Notes: a model not told the origin generated them from the sequence alone. A DNA stretch of 64,000 nt from Rhizobium acidisoli (GCF_002531755.2 NZ_CP034998.1:3836501-3900500); one strand, 5' to 3'. Shown: positions 42,025-52,266, numbered from the stretch's first letter. A program made the numbers and translations.

Positions 42025-43118
42025 GCCTTGGCCCCCCTCTTGCCGAAACCGATCAGCGTTTCCGCATTGGAATCGAGCGGCCAGCGCGAACGCGGCTGGA
42101 CGTCGAGCGGATCCGGCGCAGCGCCCGTCGCCATACGCTCAAGTCCCGCCCAGGCGATCATCACCGCATTGTCGGTGCAGAGGTGCAGCGGCGGTGCGAT
42201 GAAGCGGAAGCCGTTTTTATCGCAGAGCGCCTGCAGCGTGCCGCGCAGTTCGAGATTGGCGGCAACACCGCCGGCAACGACGAGGGCCGGCTTCTCATCG
42301 GTCGCGGCAAATTCCGTCTTGAACCGCTGCAGGCCGCGGCCAATGCGGTCCTTCAGCGTCCGCGAAATCGCTTTCTGGAACGAGGCGCAGATATCGGCCA
42401 CGTCCTGATCGCTGATCGGCGCGATATCCTGTGCCGCCTGCCGCACCGCCGTCTTCAGGCCGGAGAAGGAGAAGTCCAGCCGCGCCTCGCCGACCAGCGG
42501 CCGCGGAAACGCGAAGCGATCGGGATTGCCGTCCCGCGCCATCCGTTCCACCGCCGGGCCGCCGGGGTAGGGCAGACCGAGCAGCTTTGCCGTCTTGTCG
42601 AAAGCCTCGCCGAGCGCATCGTCGATCGTCGTGCCCCAGCGCTGATACTCGCCGACGCCGCGCACCAGGATCAGCTGGGTATGGCCGCCGGAAACGAGCA
42701 GCATCAGATAGGGAAAGGCAAGCCCGTCGGTCAGCCGCGCCGTCAGCGCATGGCCTTCGAGATGGTTGACCGCATAGAGCGGTTTGCCGGCGGCCCTCGC
42801 GATCGCCTTGCCGGTCATCAACCCCACCAGCAGGCCGCCGATCAACCCCGGCCCGGACGTCGCGGCGATGGCGTCGACCTCATCAAGCGACACATTGGCG
42901 CGGTTCAGCGCCTCCTCGATCAGCTCGTCCAGCGCCTCGACATGGGCGCGTGCCGCGATCTCCGGCACCACGCCGCCATAGGCGCTATGCTCGTCGAGCT
43001 GGGACAGCACCACATCGGAGAGCACTCTGGCATTTCCCTCCGCATCGCGCTCGACGACGGCGGCCGCGGTCTCGTCGCAGCTCGTTTCGATGCCAAGGAT
43101 ACGCAGAAAGGGAACCAT
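42021..43118 (-). CDS. tsaD: tRNA N6-adenosine threonylcarbamoyltransferase
   Basis: This is a 365-residue TsaD/Kae1-family ATPase that makes t6A37 in tRNAs reading ANN codons. The N-terminus is [16 protein letters not shown]. The metal-binding HLEGH ([13 protein letters not shown]) and [13 protein letters not shown] are present, with [17 protein letters not shown] and FSFSGLKTA after them. The start at 43118 gives the family length; a longer reading covers hemC on the other strand and is a shadow. It is divergent from hemC with 72 bases between them. Confidence 0.96.
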   Translation of the reverse strand: MVPFLRILGIETSCDETAAAVVERDAEGNARVLSDVVLSQLDEHSAYGGVVPEIAARAHVEALDELIEEALNRANVSLDEVDAIAATSGPGLIGGLLVGLMTGKAIARAAGKPLYAVNHLEGHALTARLTDGLAFPYLMLLVSGGHTQLILVRGVGEYQRWGTTIDDALGEAFDKTAKLLGLPYPGGPAVERMARDGNPDRFAFPRPLVGEARLDFSFSGLKTAVRQAAQDIAPISDQDVADICASFQKAISRTLKDRIGRGLQRFKTEFAATDEKPALVVAGGVAANLELRGTLQALCDKNGFRFIAPPLHLCTDNAVMIAWAGLERMATGAAPDPLDVQPRSRWPLDSNAETLIGFGKRGAKA

Positions 43119-43190
43119 GAGGCCTGTTCGTTGATTGCGATGGGATGGAAACCCGTTTACGAGAACTCCGGTAACAACGGAACTGAGCGG

Positions 43191-44120
43191 ATGCAAACAA
43201 AACCTTTCCGGATCGGCACGCGGGGCAGCCCGCTGGCGCTTGCCCAGGCGCATGAGGCCCGCGACAGGCTGATGGCGGCGCATCATCTGCCCGAAGAGAT
43301 GTTCGAGATCGTCGTGCTGTCGACCAAGGGCGATCGCATCACCGACCGGTCGCTGGCTGAGATCGGCGGCAAGGGCCTCTTCACCGAGGAGCTCGAACAG
43401 CAGCTTGTATCCGGCGAGCTGGATTTCGCCGTGCACTCCGCCAAGGACATGCCGACGAAGCTGCCCGACGGGCTCCATCTCTCCGCCTATCTGCCGCGCG
43501 AGGATATCCGCGACGCCGTCATCGGCCGCACCGCGCCCAAACTGATCGACCTGCCGCATGGCGCCACCGTCGGCTCCTCGTCGCTGCGCCGCCAGGCACT
43601 GATCCGCCGCATGCGGCCCGATATCAATGTCGTGACCTTCCGCGGCCTGGTGGAAACGCGCCTGCGCAAGCTCGAAGAAGGCCAGGTCGACGCCACCTTG
43701 CTGGCCCTTGCCGGCCTGAAACGGCTGGGCAAGGTCGAGGTTCTCACAGATATTCTCGACCCCGACACCTTCCCGCCGGCGCCGGCGCAGGCGGCGATCT
43801 GCCTCGAAAGCCGCATCGGCGATACTCAGATCGACGATCTGCTGGCACCGGTCAACGATGCCGCGACCTTCGACACCGTCTCCTGCGAACGCGCCTTCCT
43901 CGCCGCGCTGGACGGCTCCTGCCGCACGCCGATCGGCGGTTATGCCGTCTGCGAAGGCGATCTGATCCGCTTCTCCGGCCTCATCATCACCCCCGACGGC
44001 CGCAGCCAGCATGCGGTGACGACCGACGGCCACCGCCGCGATGCGGCCGCACTCGGCACCCGCGCCGGGCAGGACGTGCGCGCAAGGGCCGGCAGCGCCT
44101 TTTTCGACGACTGGCAGTGA
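43191..44120 (+). CDS. hemC: Hydroxymethylbilane synthase
   Basis: This is a 309-residue porphobilinogen deaminase of heme synthesis. It starts [20 protein letters not shown], with the conserved GTRGSPLAL. The dipyrromethane cofactor cysteine is in [27 protein letters not shown] and the [10 protein letters not shown] arginines are present. It is followed by hemD after seven bases and forms the first steps of the tetrapyrrole pathway. Confidence 0.96.
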   Translation: MQTKPFRIGTRGSPLALAQAHEARDRLMAAHHLPEEMFEIVVLSTKGDRITDRSLAEIGGKGLFTEELEQQLVSGELDFAVHSAKDMPTKLPDGLHLSAYLPREDIRDAVIGRTAPKLIDLPHGATVGSSSLRRQALIRRMRPDINVVTFRGLVETRLRKLEEGQVDATLLALAGLKRLGKVEVLTDILDPDTFPPAPAQAAICLESRIGDTQIDDLLAPVNDAATFDTVSCERAFLAALDGSCRTPIGGYAVCEGDLIRFSGLIITPDGRSQHAVTTDGHRRDAAALGTRAGQDVRARAGSAFFDDWQ

Positions 44121-44127
44121 CGCGGCC

Positions 44128-44832
44128 ATGCGCGTGCTCGTCACCCGCCCCGCGCATTCGGCTGAAAAAACCGCACAACGTCTGCGCGACATGGGCCACG
44201 AGCCGCTGCTGCTGCCGTTGCGCCAGCCGGTGCACGACAGCACTGCCGCCGCGGCCGCGCTTGCAAGAACCAGCGGCGCGATCGCCGTGACCAGCGCCGA
44301 AGCCGTCAGGGTCCTCTCTGCTCTCGGTGAGCAACTTCATCCGCATCTTGCCCGCCCGCTTTTCGCGGTCGGTGAGACGACAGCGGAGGCAGCGCGCACC
44401 CTCGGCTTCCGTTCGGTTGCTTCATCTAACGGCAATGGCAGCGATCTGGCCGAGCTCGTCGGCGCGCACATAGAGGACTTGCTCTACCTTGCCGGCACGC
44501 CGCGTGCGGAAACCTTCGAAGCAGGATTGCGTGAGCTCGGCATCCGCTTTTCCGTCGCTGAATGTTATCGCATGCAGCCGATTGCCCCCGGCCCGGCCGA
44601 GATCGAAGCGATTTTTGCCGGCGGGCGGCTGGACGCGGTTCTCTTCTACTCCCGGCAGACGGCCGAGGATTTTTTTGGCGTGACGGAACTTCGCTTGGCC
44701 CTGTCGGAGCAAAGCGGAATCCGCCTTCTCTGCCTCAGCGAGGCGGTGGCGCAAGCCATCCCGGCGGCTTTGAAAAAAAATGCGGCGATTGCGCCGATGC
44801 CGGATGAGAAAAGTCTTTTGTCGCTGCTTTGA
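44128..44832 (+). CDS. hemD: Uroporphyrinogen-III synthase
   Basis: This is a 234-residue HemD. Sequence conservation in this family is low. The pattern [32 protein letters not shown] and [16 protein letters not shown] match it, and the position directly after hemC supports it. It closes the linear tetrapyrrole with ring inversion. It is followed by the Mic60-like gene after 89 bases. Confidence 0.9.
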   Translation: MRVLVTRPAHSAEKTAQRLRDMGHEPLLLPLRQPVHDSTAAAAALARTSGAIAVTSAEAVRVLSALGEQLHPHLARPLFAVGETTAEAARTLGFRSVASSNGNGSDLAELVGAHIEDLLYLAGTPRAETFEAGLRELGIRFSVAECYRMQPIAPGPAEIEAIFAGGRLDAVLFYSRQTAEDFFGVTELRLALSEQSGIRLLCLSEAVAQAIPAALKKNAAIAPMPDEKSLLSLL

Positions 44833-44921
44833 ATGCTTTAGCCGCCCAAATTTGATCTAACCTCTTCCCTTAATTGGCATCACTGTCTAGTTTCGTTGCA
44901 ATGCAGGATAAAGAGGACCTC

Positions 44922-46208
44922 ATGGTATCGGGAAACCCGCCACGCCATTCGAAGAGCGCCGACGAGCCGGTCACGATCGACCTCGAAGCACAGGATTTCG
45001 CCTCTGCAGCCGATACCGAAAAGCCGGTTGAGAAGGATGTCGGCAGCGTCGACAACAGCGCCGCCGATGCCGGCGTGACGCCCGAAACCGAGGCTGCGCC
45101 GCAGTTCGAACAGGCACGTGCCGAGCAGGAGCAAACCGAACACGAACCAGCCGAACACGAGGACCAGCCTGCAACGGACGCACCGGAGGAGGAGCCGGCA
45201 GCCCCGGGGCCCGCCTTCGCGCCGCCTCCCGAACAGCCGCGGCGCGCCGCCACCTCCGGTCTCATCGCCGCCGGCATCTTCGGCGGCCTGGTGGCGCTGC
45301 TTGGCGCCGGCGCCATTCAATATGCCGGCTATCTCCCGGGTTCCTCCGCGCCGCAGGCGACATCGCCTGACATCGCCGATCTTTCCGGCGAGATCGATGG
45401 CCTGAAACAGACCGTCGCCAATCTTGCCGCCAATCCGGCGAGTACAGATGACGGTGCGCTTGAAAAGCGCATCGCCGCGCTGGAAACGACAGCCAAGGCG
45501 CCAGCGGCCGCCGCACCGGCCGATTCGGCAAATGTCGAGGCACTCAACCAGAAGATTGCCGAGCTGACCGGCCAGGTCGACCAGCTGCGTGCCACCCTGG
45601 CCCAGTCTTCCGAGCAGCAGACGACGAGCGGCGCCGATATCGCCAAGCGTCTCGACGAGGCCGAAAAGAAGCTGAACGAGCCGCGAGAGGATGTCGCCGT
45701 CGCCCGGGCGATCGCGGCGGCCGCCCTCAAGGCGGCGATTGATCGCGGCGGGCCGTTCCTGGCCGAACTCGATACTTTCGCCGGCGTCGCCCCCGACGAT
45801 CCCGCCGTTGCCGACCTCCGAGCCTTTGCCGAAACCGGCATTCCCTCGCGCGCCGAACTCATGCGTCAGGTTCCCGATGTCGCCACCGCGATCGTCGAAG
45901 CCGTCAACCAGCCGGATCCGAACGAGAGCTGGTCGGACCGGTTGATGTCGAGCGCCAAGTCGCTGGTATCGGTCCGTCCCGTCGGCAATATCGAGGGCGA
46001 CAGCGTCGAAGCTATCGCCGCCCGCATGGAGGACAAGGTGAAGAGCGGCGATCTGCCGGCTGCTTCCGCCGAATGGAACAACCTGCCGGCTCCCGGCAAG
46101 CAGGCGTCCGCCGCCTTCAAACAATCGCTCGAAGCGCGTATCCGCGTCGAGGAACTGGTCGGAGGGGCGCTGTCGAAAGCGGTTTCCGGCACCGGCAAGG
46201 AGGGATGA
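44922..46208 (+). CDS. Mitofilin/Mic60-like inner-membrane protein
   Basis: This is a 428-residue protein. An acidic, Pro/Glu-rich N-terminal region (about residues 1-110) precedes one transmembrane helix (SGLIAAGIFGGLVALLGAGAI). A coiled-coil stretch (about 150-270) follows, then a C-terminal mitofilin-like domain ending VEELVGGALSKAVSG. Alphaproteobacterial Mic60 homologues next to hem genes shape inner-membrane curvature, like mitochondrial cristae. The start at 44922 follows AGAGG at good spacing; an upstream ATG gives only seven more residues. hemY follows after four bases. Confidence 0.87.
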   Translation: MVSGNPPRHSKSADEPVTIDLEAQDFASAADTEKPVEKDVGSVDNSAADAGVTPETEAAPQFEQARAEQEQTEHEPAEHEDQPATDAPEEEPAAPGPAFAPPPEQPRRAATSGLIAAGIFGGLVALLGAGAIQYAGYLPGSSAPQATSPDIADLSGEIDGLKQTVANLAANPASTDDGALEKRIAALETTAKAPAAAAPADSANVEALNQKIAELTGQVDQLRATLAQSSEQQTTSGADIAKRLDEAEKKLNEPREDVAVARAIAAAALKAAIDRGGPFLAELDTFAGVAPDDPAVADLRAFAETGIPSRAELMRQVPDVATAIVEAVNQPDPNESWSDRLMSSAKSLVSVRPVGNIEGDSVEAIAARMEDKVKSGDLPAASAEWNNLPAPGKQASAAFKQSLEARIRVEELVGGALSKAVSGTGKEG

Positions 46209-46212
46209 GACC

Positions 46213-47823
46213 ATGCTGATCCGCCTTGTAGCCTTCGCCCTCTTCGTGCTGCTTCTCGCCTATGGCTTCTCCTGGCTCGCCGATCGTCCCGGCGACCTCT
46301 CGCTGATCTGGGAGGGCCAGATCTACCAGACGAAACTGATCGTCGCCGCCAGCGCGATCATCGCTCTCATCGCCGCCGTGATGATCGCCTGGTGGTTCGT
46401 CCGCCTGGTCTGGACCTCGCCGCATTCGGTGACGCGGTATTTCCGTGCCCGCAAGCGAGACCGCGGTTATCAGGCGCTGTCGACCGGCCTGATCGCCGCC
46501 GGCGCCGGCAATGCGGCTCTCGCCCGCAAGATGGCCGCCCGCTCGCGCGGCCTCATCCGCGCCGATCAGGAGCCGCTGATCAGCCTGCTCGAGGCCCAGG
46601 CCGCTCTAATCGAAGGCCGCTACGATGAGGCGCGCGCCAAGTTCGAGGCCATGGCCAACGATCCCGAGACACGCGAACTCGGTCTGCGCGGCCTCTATCT
46701 GGAGGCCCGCCGGCTCGGCGCCAACGAGGCCGCCCGGCAATATGCCGAGAAGGCTGCCGACAATGCGCCTTATCTGCCCTGGGCCGCACAGGCGACCCTC
46801 GAATATCGCAGCCAGGCCGGCCGCTGGGACGATGCGATCCGCCTGCTCGAACAGCAAAAGGCCGCCCGTGTCGTCGAAAAGGCCGACGCCAACCGTCTGC
46901 ACGCGGTCCTGTTGACGGCGCGCGCCGGCGAGAAGCTGGAAGGCAACCCGACCGGCGCCCGCGACGACGCGCAACAGGCGCTGAAGCTCGCCGCCGATTT
47001 CATTCCGGCAGCCCTCATTGCCGCAAAGGCGCTGTTTCGCGAAGGCGGGGTGCGCAAGGCCGCCTCGATCCTCGAACAGGCCTGGAAATCGGCGCCGCAT
47101 CCCGAGATCGGCCAGGCCTTTGTCCGGGCCCGCAGCGGCGATTCCACGCTCGACCGGCTGAAGCGCGCCGAACGGCTTGAGGGGCTGCGCCCGAACAACG
47201 TCGAATCCCTTCTCGTCGTCGCCCAGGCCGCACTCGACGCGCAGGAATTCGCCAAGGCCCGCGCCAAGGCGGAAGCGGCCGCCCGCATGCAGCCGCGTGA
47301 AGCCGCCTTCCTGCTTTTGGCCGACATCGAGGAAGCCGAGACCGGAGATCAGGGCCGCGTGCGCCACTGGCTGGCCCAGGCGCTGAAAGCCCCGCGCGAT
47401 CCGGCCTGGGTGGCGGATGGTTTCGTGTCGGACAAATGGCTGCCGGTATCACCGGTAACCGGCCGCCTCGACGCCTTCGAATGGAAGGCGCCCTTCGGCC
47501 AGATCGAGGGTCCGCTCGAAGACGGCTCAGTGCCGCCCATCGAAACCGCTCTGAAGACCTTGCCGCCGCTGCGCGACGTCAGGCCGGAAAGCCCGGTCAA
47601 TGACCATCGGATCATCGAACTGGAACGCGCCGCGACGATCGCCGAGGCTGTGCGCCCGACGCCGGCGCCGGCGCCGGCAAAATCGAAGCCCGTCGAACCC
47701 GCCAGCGGCAAAGCGCCTGCACCGGGCGAAGCGAAACCTTTCTTTGGCGGCCTGCCGGATGATCCCGGCGTTCGCGACCCCAGGGTGGACCCGGAACCCA
47801 AGACGCGGCTCCGCCTTTTCTGA
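46213..47823 (+). CDS. HemY-family TPR membrane protein
   Basis: This is a 536-residue protein of the HemY family, found next to hemD in proteobacteria. Two N-terminal transmembrane helices (LIRLVAFALFVLLLAYGFSW and LIVAASAIIALIAAVMIAWW) are followed by TPR-like helical repeats (about 90-390). The C-terminal tail is Pro/Ala-rich (PTPAPAPAKSKPVEP) and ends RLRLF. HemY proteins are linked to late heme synthesis or its regulation, without a proven reaction. It is co-transcribed with hemC, hemD and mic60. It is not the protoporphyrinogen oxidase also called HemY in Gram-positive bacteria. Confidence 0.9.
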   Translation: MLIRLVAFALFVLLLAYGFSWLADRPGDLSLIWEGQIYQTKLIVAASAIIALIAAVMIAWWFVRLVWTSPHSVTRYFRARKRDRGYQALSTGLIAAGAGNAALARKMAARSRGLIRADQEPLISLLEAQAALIEGRYDEARAKFEAMANDPETRELGLRGLYLEARRLGANEAARQYAEKAADNAPYLPWAAQATLEYRSQAGRWDDAIRLLEQQKAARVVEKADANRLHAVLLTARAGEKLEGNPTGARDDAQQALKLAADFIPAALIAAKALFREGGVRKAASILEQAWKSAPHPEIGQAFVRARSGDSTLDRLKRAERLEGLRPNNVESLLVVAQAALDAQEFAKARAKAEAAARMQPREAAFLLLADIEEAETGDQGRVRHWLAQALKAPRDPAWVADGFVSDKWLPVSPVTGRLDAFEWKAPFGQIEGPLEDGSVPPIETALKTLPPLRDVRPESPVNDHRIIELERAATIAEAVRPTPAPAPAKSKPVEPASGKAPAPGEAKPFFGGLPDDPGVRDPRVDPEPKTRLRLF

Positions 47824-47840
47824 AATGGAACGAAAACCGC

Positions 47841-48326
47841 ATGTTCGAACGCTTTCAGGCATTCTTCCAGAAGCTCACCGCCGACCACCCCAAGAAAGGT
47901 TTTGCCCCTGATGATCCGCGCATCGCAGTGGCCGCCCTCTGTATGCAGGTCATGGAAGCCGACGGTCAGATCAAGGCCAGCGAGAAGAAGCGGCTGCGCA
48001 AGCTGTTGAAGGAGCAATATGCGCTCGACGGCAAGCAGCTGGATGCCCTGATGGCGGCCGGCCTCGAGGCCGAAAGCACTGCCGTCGATTATTATCGCTT
48101 CACCGCCGACCTCAAACGCCACCTCAATACCGAGCAACGGCTGGAACTGATCGGCATTCTCTGGGACATCGTCTATGCCGATGGCGAACGCAGCGAAATG
48201 GAGGACCATGTGATCTGGCGTATCGCCGATCTGCTCGGCGTCTCCTCGCGCGAGCGCATCCAGAAGCGGCAGGAGGCGGCCGCCAGGGTGACGGATGTTC
48301 GGGTTGCGCAAGATGATAGCGACTGA
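47841..48326 (+). CDS. TerB family tellurite-resistance-like protein
   Basis: This is a 161-residue cytoplasmic protein with a helical TerB domain. The patterns IAVAALCMQVMEADGQIKASE and LWDIVYADGERSEMEDHVIW carry the acidic DG motifs that bind metal in TerB. It follows hemY after 17 bases and overlaps the start of the glutamine amidotransferase gene, so it is in the same row. Function in rhizobia is unknown. Confidence 0.9.
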   Translation: MFERFQAFFQKLTADHPKKGFAPDDPRIAVAALCMQVMEADGQIKASEKKRLRKLLKEQYALDGKQLDALMAAGLEAESTAVDYYRFTADLKRHLNTEQRLELIGILWDIVYADGERSEMEDHVIWRIADLLGVSSRERIQKRQEAAARVTDVRVAQDDSD

Positions 48327-49068
48327 GCAAAAGTCGAACCGCGACGGGCGCCCGATCCTCATCGTCCTGCATCAGGAACGGTCGAGCCCCGGCCGTGTCG
48401 GCCAATTGCTCGTCGAAAAGGGCTATCGCCTCGATATTCGACGCCCGGTTCTCGGCGAACCGCTGCCGACGACGCTTAAAGAGCATGCCGGCGCCGTCGT
48501 CTTCGGCGGGCCGATGAGCGCCAATGATCCCGACGACTTCGTCAAGAAAGAGATCGGCTGGATCGACATTCCCTTGCGGGAAAAACGCCCCTATCTCGGT
48601 ATCTGCCTCGGCGCGCAGATGCTGGTGCGTCATCTCGGCGGCAAGGTCCAGTCGAATGCCGACGGCTCGACGGAGATCGGCTGGTATCCGCTGCACCCGA
48701 CCGAGAAGGGCCGCCTGCTGATGCATTGGCCGAAGATGGTCTATCATTTCCACCGCGAAGGCTTCGACCTGCCGCACGGCGCCGATCTGCTGGCCGAAGG
48801 CGATACCTATCCGAACCAGGCCTTCCGCTATGACGGCAACGCCTGGGGCCTGCAGTTCCATGCCGAACTGACCCGGGTGATGATGCATCGCTGGGTGGTG
48901 CATGGCGCGCACCGCTTCATCCTGCCAAACGCCCAGCAGGGCCGCGAGCATCTCGAAGGCCGCATGCTGTTCGACGCGCCGCTGAAAGCCTGGCTGACCG
49001 AATTCCTCGATATCGTCTTCGAGGGCAAACCGGCGAAAGCCGCCTCTTCGATCACACTTCCCGCGTAG
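48313..49068 (+). CDS. Class I glutamine amidotransferase-like protein
   Basis: This is a 251-residue (from 48313) glutamine amidotransferase. The nucleophile cysteine is in YLGICLGAQMLVR, and histidine and glutamate are in WGLQFHAELTR. The motif FGGPMSANDPD is typical of the GuaA-like GATase subgroup that acts alone. An earlier ATG (48295) is also in frame; neither has a clear ribosome site, so the start is uncertain. It ends the hemC to GATase row. The ammonia acceptor is unknown. Confidence 0.85.
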   Translation: MIATEQKSNRDGRPILIVLHQERSSPGRVGQLLVEKGYRLDIRRPVLGEPLPTTLKEHAGAVVFGGPMSANDPDDFVKKEIGWIDIPLREKRPYLGICLGAQMLVRHLGGKVQSNADGSTEIGWYPLHPTEKGRLLMHWPKMVYHFHREGFDLPHGADLLAEGDTYPNQAFRYDGNAWGLQFHAELTRVMMHRWVVHGAHRFILPNAQQGREHLEGRMLFDAPLKAWLTEFLDIVFEGKPAKAASSITLPA

Positions 49069-49089
49069 AGAACGCGTATCCGCGCTATC

Positions 49090-50325
49090 TCACGTGCTGG
49101 GCGCGTCGAGCGTATCGATCCTGCGCAATTTGGGAAAACTCGAAGCCCAGATCGCCGCCACCGCCAAAGTCCCTATTCCGCCGATAACGACCGCCGGCAC
49201 CGCGCCGAAGATCGATGCCATGGTGCCCGCCCTGAATTCGCCGAGTTCGTTCGAAGCGCCGACGAAGACCATGTTGACCGCATTGACGCGGCCGCGCAGC
49301 TGATCCGGCGTCCAGAGCGCAATCAGGCTCTCGCGCACATAGACCGACACCATGTCGGCCGCCCCCATCAGCGCAAGTGCGGCGATCGAGACTTCGGTGT
49401 TGGTCGACATGCCGAAGACGATGGTTCCCAGGCCGAACAGGGCAACACCGATGAACATGTAAACGCCGGCGCGGTGTTTGAGCGGATAGGCGGCAAGGAA
49501 GATCGCCATGACGATGGCGCCGAGCCCCGGTGCCGCGCGCAGCAGGCCAAGCCCCCAGGGGCCGAGCGTCAGGATATCGCGGGCGAAGATCGGCATCAGT
49601 GCCGTCGCGCCGCCGAGCAGCACGGCAAACAGATCGAGCGAGATCGCCCCGAGCACCACCTTTTCGGCGCGGATGAAACTGAAGCCGCCGAGGATCATCG
49701 CCCAGCTCTTGGCCTCGCCCGTCGTCTTCTGTTCCGGCTTCGGGATCATGTACAGAAGGGCCGCGCCGAGGATGGAAAAGATCACCGCCACCGTATAGGC
49801 GGTCGTCGCGCTGACGCCGTAGAGCAGGCCGCCGATCACCGGCCCGGTGATCGCCGCGAGCTGCCAGGACGACGAATTCCAGGCGATCGCATTCGACAGC
49901 GCATGCTCCGGCACGAGATTGGGCGCGAGAGACTGCACCGCCGGCGACATGAAGGCGCGTTCGATGCCGAAGATCAGAAGCACGGCGAAAACCGGCAGGG
50001 GCGTGAAGGTCACCATGACAGTCATGACCAGCAGCGCCAGTGTGCAGAGCGCGCTGACCAGCGAGCAGAGTGCCGCAATTGCCCGGCGATTATACCGGTC
50101 GGCCACCGAACCGGTGACCAGCATGAGCAGCAGCGACGGCAGGAACTGCACGAGACCGATCAGCCCGAGATAGATCGCCTTGCCCGTCTGGTCGTACATC
50201 TGCCAGCCGACGGCGACGCTGACGATCTGCTGCGAGAAGGACAGCAGGAAGCGCGCGAAAAAGAACCGCGTGTAGGACGAATGCCGGAACGCGGCAAAAC
50301 GGTCTCCGGTGGGCGAAAACGACAT
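49090..50325 (-). CDS. MFS exporter (enterobactin/TMEffector type)
   Basis: This is a 411-residue major facilitator with about twelve transmembrane helices. FARFLLSFSQQIVSVAVGWQ near the N-terminus and GSVADRYNRRAI (motif A-like) identify the MFS_3 drug/siderophore exporter group. The start MSFSPTGDRFAAFRHSS at 50325 was chosen; the longer reading has no family similarity. It converges on the glutamine amidotransferase gene and is divergent from yggT. The substrate is unknown. Confidence 0.88.
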   Translation of the reverse strand: MSFSPTGDRFAAFRHSSYTRFFFARFLLSFSQQIVSVAVGWQMYDQTGKAIYLGLIGLVQFLPSLLLMLVTGSVADRYNRRAIAALCSLVSALCTLALLVMTVMVTFTPLPVFAVLLIFGIERAFMSPAVQSLAPNLVPEHALSNAIAWNSSSWQLAAITGPVIGGLLYGVSATTAYTVAVIFSILGAALLYMIPKPEQKTTGEAKSWAMILGGFSFIRAEKVVLGAISLDLFAVLLGGATALMPIFARDILTLGPWGLGLLRAAPGLGAIVMAIFLAAYPLKHRAGVYMFIGVALFGLGTIVFGMSTNTEVSIAALALMGAADMVSVYVRESLIALWTPDQLRGRVNAVNMVFVGASNELGEFRAGTMASIFGAVPAVVIGGIGTLAVAAIWASSFPKLRRIDTLDAPST

Positions 50326-50463
50326 GGAGTTTTCCGAGGAGACGGGCGCGGGAATAGCTGCAAGGCCGCCCGTTAAACATGATTCACCGCGCGTTCCCAC
50401 ACGGCACTTGCTCGTTTAGTCGCCAATGTCTACATGTCTGTCAACAACGAATTGGAGATGACG

Positions 50464-50763
50464 ATGTATGCGCTGTTCGCAACCATTGATTTAGCTTTGC
50501 AAATTTATATTTGGATTTTGGTTGCCAGCGCTATTTTCTCGTGGCTCTTCGCATTCAACGTCATCAATTCCAACAACCAGTTCGTCAATCAGGTCGGCAT
50601 GTTCCTGTACAATGTAACCGAGCCTGTTCTACGTCCGATCCGCCGCCTACTGCCCAATCTCGGGGGGATCGATATTTCGCCGATCATTCTGCTGCTGATC
50701 ATCTTTTTCATTCGCATGCTTCTCGCGACCACCGTCGCGCCGCTTTTTGGCGTCCGCATGTGA
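50464..50763 (+). CDS. YggT family membrane protein
   Basis: This is a 99-residue protein with two helices flanking a polar loop. The first is [20 protein letters not shown], the second [18 protein letters not shown]. The linking segment [15 protein letters not shown] with GGIDISPI is the YggT signature. The ATG at 50464 follows GGAG at seven bases; a longer reading with earlier ATGs is possible. Family members act near the division site or in osmotic and Na+ stress. It overlaps the DUF167 gene by GTGA. Confidence 0.9.
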   Translation: MYALFATIDLALQIYIWILVASAIFSWLFAFNVINSNNQFVNQVGMFLYNVTEPVLRPIRRLLPNLGGIDISPIILLLIIFFIRMLLATTVAPLFGVRM

Positions 50764-51071
50764 ACCGTCCCTGGAAGAAATCCGACGATCATGTCCGCCT
50801 CGCCATACGGCTGACGCCGAATGGCGGGCGTGACGCGATCGACGGCGCCAAAACCGACGGCGAAGGCGAGGCCTATCTAAAGACGCGCGTCACGACTGTG
50901 CCCGAGAAAGGCAAGGCCAACAAGGCTCTCATCCTGCTGATCGCCAAATCCCTCGGTATCGCCAAGTCTTCCGTCAGCCTCGTCTCCGGCGATACCGCAC
51001 GCAAAAAAATCCTCCGGATCGACGGTGACCCGGAGGATTTGGGAAAAAAGCTCGAAACGCTTTTAGGCTGA
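50760..51071 (+). CDS. DUF167 (YggU-like) protein
   Basis: This is a 103-residue cytoplasmic protein of the DUF167/YggU family. The patterns [14 protein letters not shown] and [15 protein letters not shown], followed by [24 protein letters not shown], are diagnostic. It starts with GTG overlapping the yggT stop; this YggT-DUF167 pairing is widely conserved. Its stop lies in the hairpin shared with ppa. Function is unknown. Confidence 0.9.
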   Translation: MNRPWKKSDDHVRLAIRLTPNGGRDAIDGAKTDGEGEAYLKTRVTTVPEKGKANKALILLIAKSLGIAKSSVSLVSGDTARKKILRIDGDPEDLGKKLETLLG

Positions 51072-51083
51072 ATAATCAGCCTT
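51064..51083. terminator. Hairpin over the convergent DUF167 and ppa stops
   Basis: The arms AGGCTGA and TCAGCCT around ATAA carry the stop codon of DUF167 on the plus strand and of ppa on the minus strand. T-rich sequence after the stem is weak on both sides, so the terminator call is uncertain. Confidence 0.4.
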
Positions 51084-51612
51084 TGGTCTTCTTGGCGCGC
51101 TCGACGGCTTCGAGGATAAGCTGGCCGGCTTCCTTGGAATCGCCCCAGCCGAAGATCTTCACCCACTTGCCGGGCTCCAGATCCTTGTAGTGCTCGAAAA
51201 AGTGCTCGATCTGCTTCAGCGTGATCTCGGGAAGATCGGTGTAGTCCTTCACCTTCTCATAGCGCAGCGTCAGCTTCGGCGACGGCACGGCGATGATCTT
51301 CTCGTCCTTGCCGGAATTGTCTTCCATCTTCAGGACGCCGATCGGGCGCACATTGATGACGCAGCCCGGAACCAGCGGGCGGGTGCTGGCGATCAGCACG
51401 TCGATCGGGTCGCCGTCCTCAGACAGCGTGTGCGGCACGAAACCATAATTGCCCGGATAGGTCATCGGCGTGTAGAGGAAACGATCGACGACCAGCGTGC
51501 CGGCTTCCTTGTCCATTTCATACTTGATGGGATGGCCGCCGACCGGAACCTCGACGATAACGTTGACGTCCTCAGGTGGATTATTACCGATGGAAATGGC
51601 GTCGATGCGCAT
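51076..51612 (-). CDS. ppa: Inorganic pyrophosphatase
   Basis: This is a 178-residue soluble family I pyrophosphatase. The signature with metal-binding aspartates is DGDPIDVLI, and [15 protein letters not shown] and YGFVPHTL are conserved. It hydrolyses pyrophosphate to drive biosynthesis. It converges on the DUF167 gene, with four bases between the two stop codons. Confidence 0.97.
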   Translation of the reverse strand: MRIDAISIGNNPPEDVNVIVEVPVGGHPIKYEMDKEAGTLVVDRFLYTPMTYPGNYGFVPHTLSEDGDPIDVLIASTRPLVPGCVINVRPIGVLKMEDNSGKDEKIIAVPSPKLTLRYEKVKDYTDLPEITLKQIEHFFEHYKDLEPGKWVKIFGWGDSKEAGQLILEAVERAKKTKG

Positions 51613-51759
51613 AGGAACTCCCGCGGGGTTGAATTTATCGCAGCCAGATAATCAGTTTCATCTCGCAACGCAACATTTGAGATCACCAATGCGTGATGGC
51701 ATCGGCGCAAAGAGCTCGAAACTTTCGAATAGGAAACAGGCGATTGCCGACCGAGCCGG

Positions 51760-52266
51760 TCAATTCCAGATGAAGCCGATCTTCTTCAACTGCTTGTGGT
51801 CGAAATTTTCCATGCCTTCGCAGAAATCGACACCGCCGTGATGGCGGTAGAACCGGCCGGCGGTCTCGTTTTCCTCGAGGCACCAGACGACCAGCCCGTT
51901 GCAGCCGAGCGACTTCAGCAGCCGGCGCGCCTCGCCGAACAGCATCCGGCCGAGGCCGATGCCCTGATATTCCGGCCGAAGATAGAGCTCGTAGATTTCG
52001 CCTTCCTGCGGCAAAGCGCGGGCGCGGTTGAGGCCGAGCGTTGCGTAGCCGGCAACCGTTCCGGCAACATCGAGAACCAGGAGCGTCGCCGGTCCGCGCG
52101 TCGCTTTGCGCCACCAGTTTTCACCGCGCCGCTCGATCATCTGCGTCAGCGCCCGATGCGGAATAATGCCTGCGTATGTGTGCTGCCAGGCAAGCCTGTG
52201 CGTTTCCGATATGGCTCGGGCATCGTGTGGTTCGGCCCGCCGAACATCGATCGACAACGTCTTCAT
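51760..52266 (-). CDS. GNAT family N-acetyltransferase
   Basis: This is a 168-residue acetyltransferase. The start MKTLSIDVRRAEPHDARAI was chosen at 52266. Motif A is LYLRPEYQGIGLGRMLFGE, and the CLEENETAGRFYRHHGG segment belongs to motif B. The N-terminal HTYAGIIP pattern is seen in acetyltransferases of the RimI-like type. A perfect CtrA box lies about 100 bases upstream (52365-52380). The acceptor is unknown. Confidence 0.85.
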   Translation of the reverse strand: MKTLSIDVRRAEPHDARAISETHRLAWQHTYAGIIPHRALTQMIERRGENWWRKATRGPATLLVLDVAGTVAGYATLGLNRARALPQEGEIYELYLRPEYQGIGLGRMLFGEARRLLKSLGCNGLVVWCLEENETAGRFYRHHGGVDFCEGMENFDHKQLKKIGFIWN

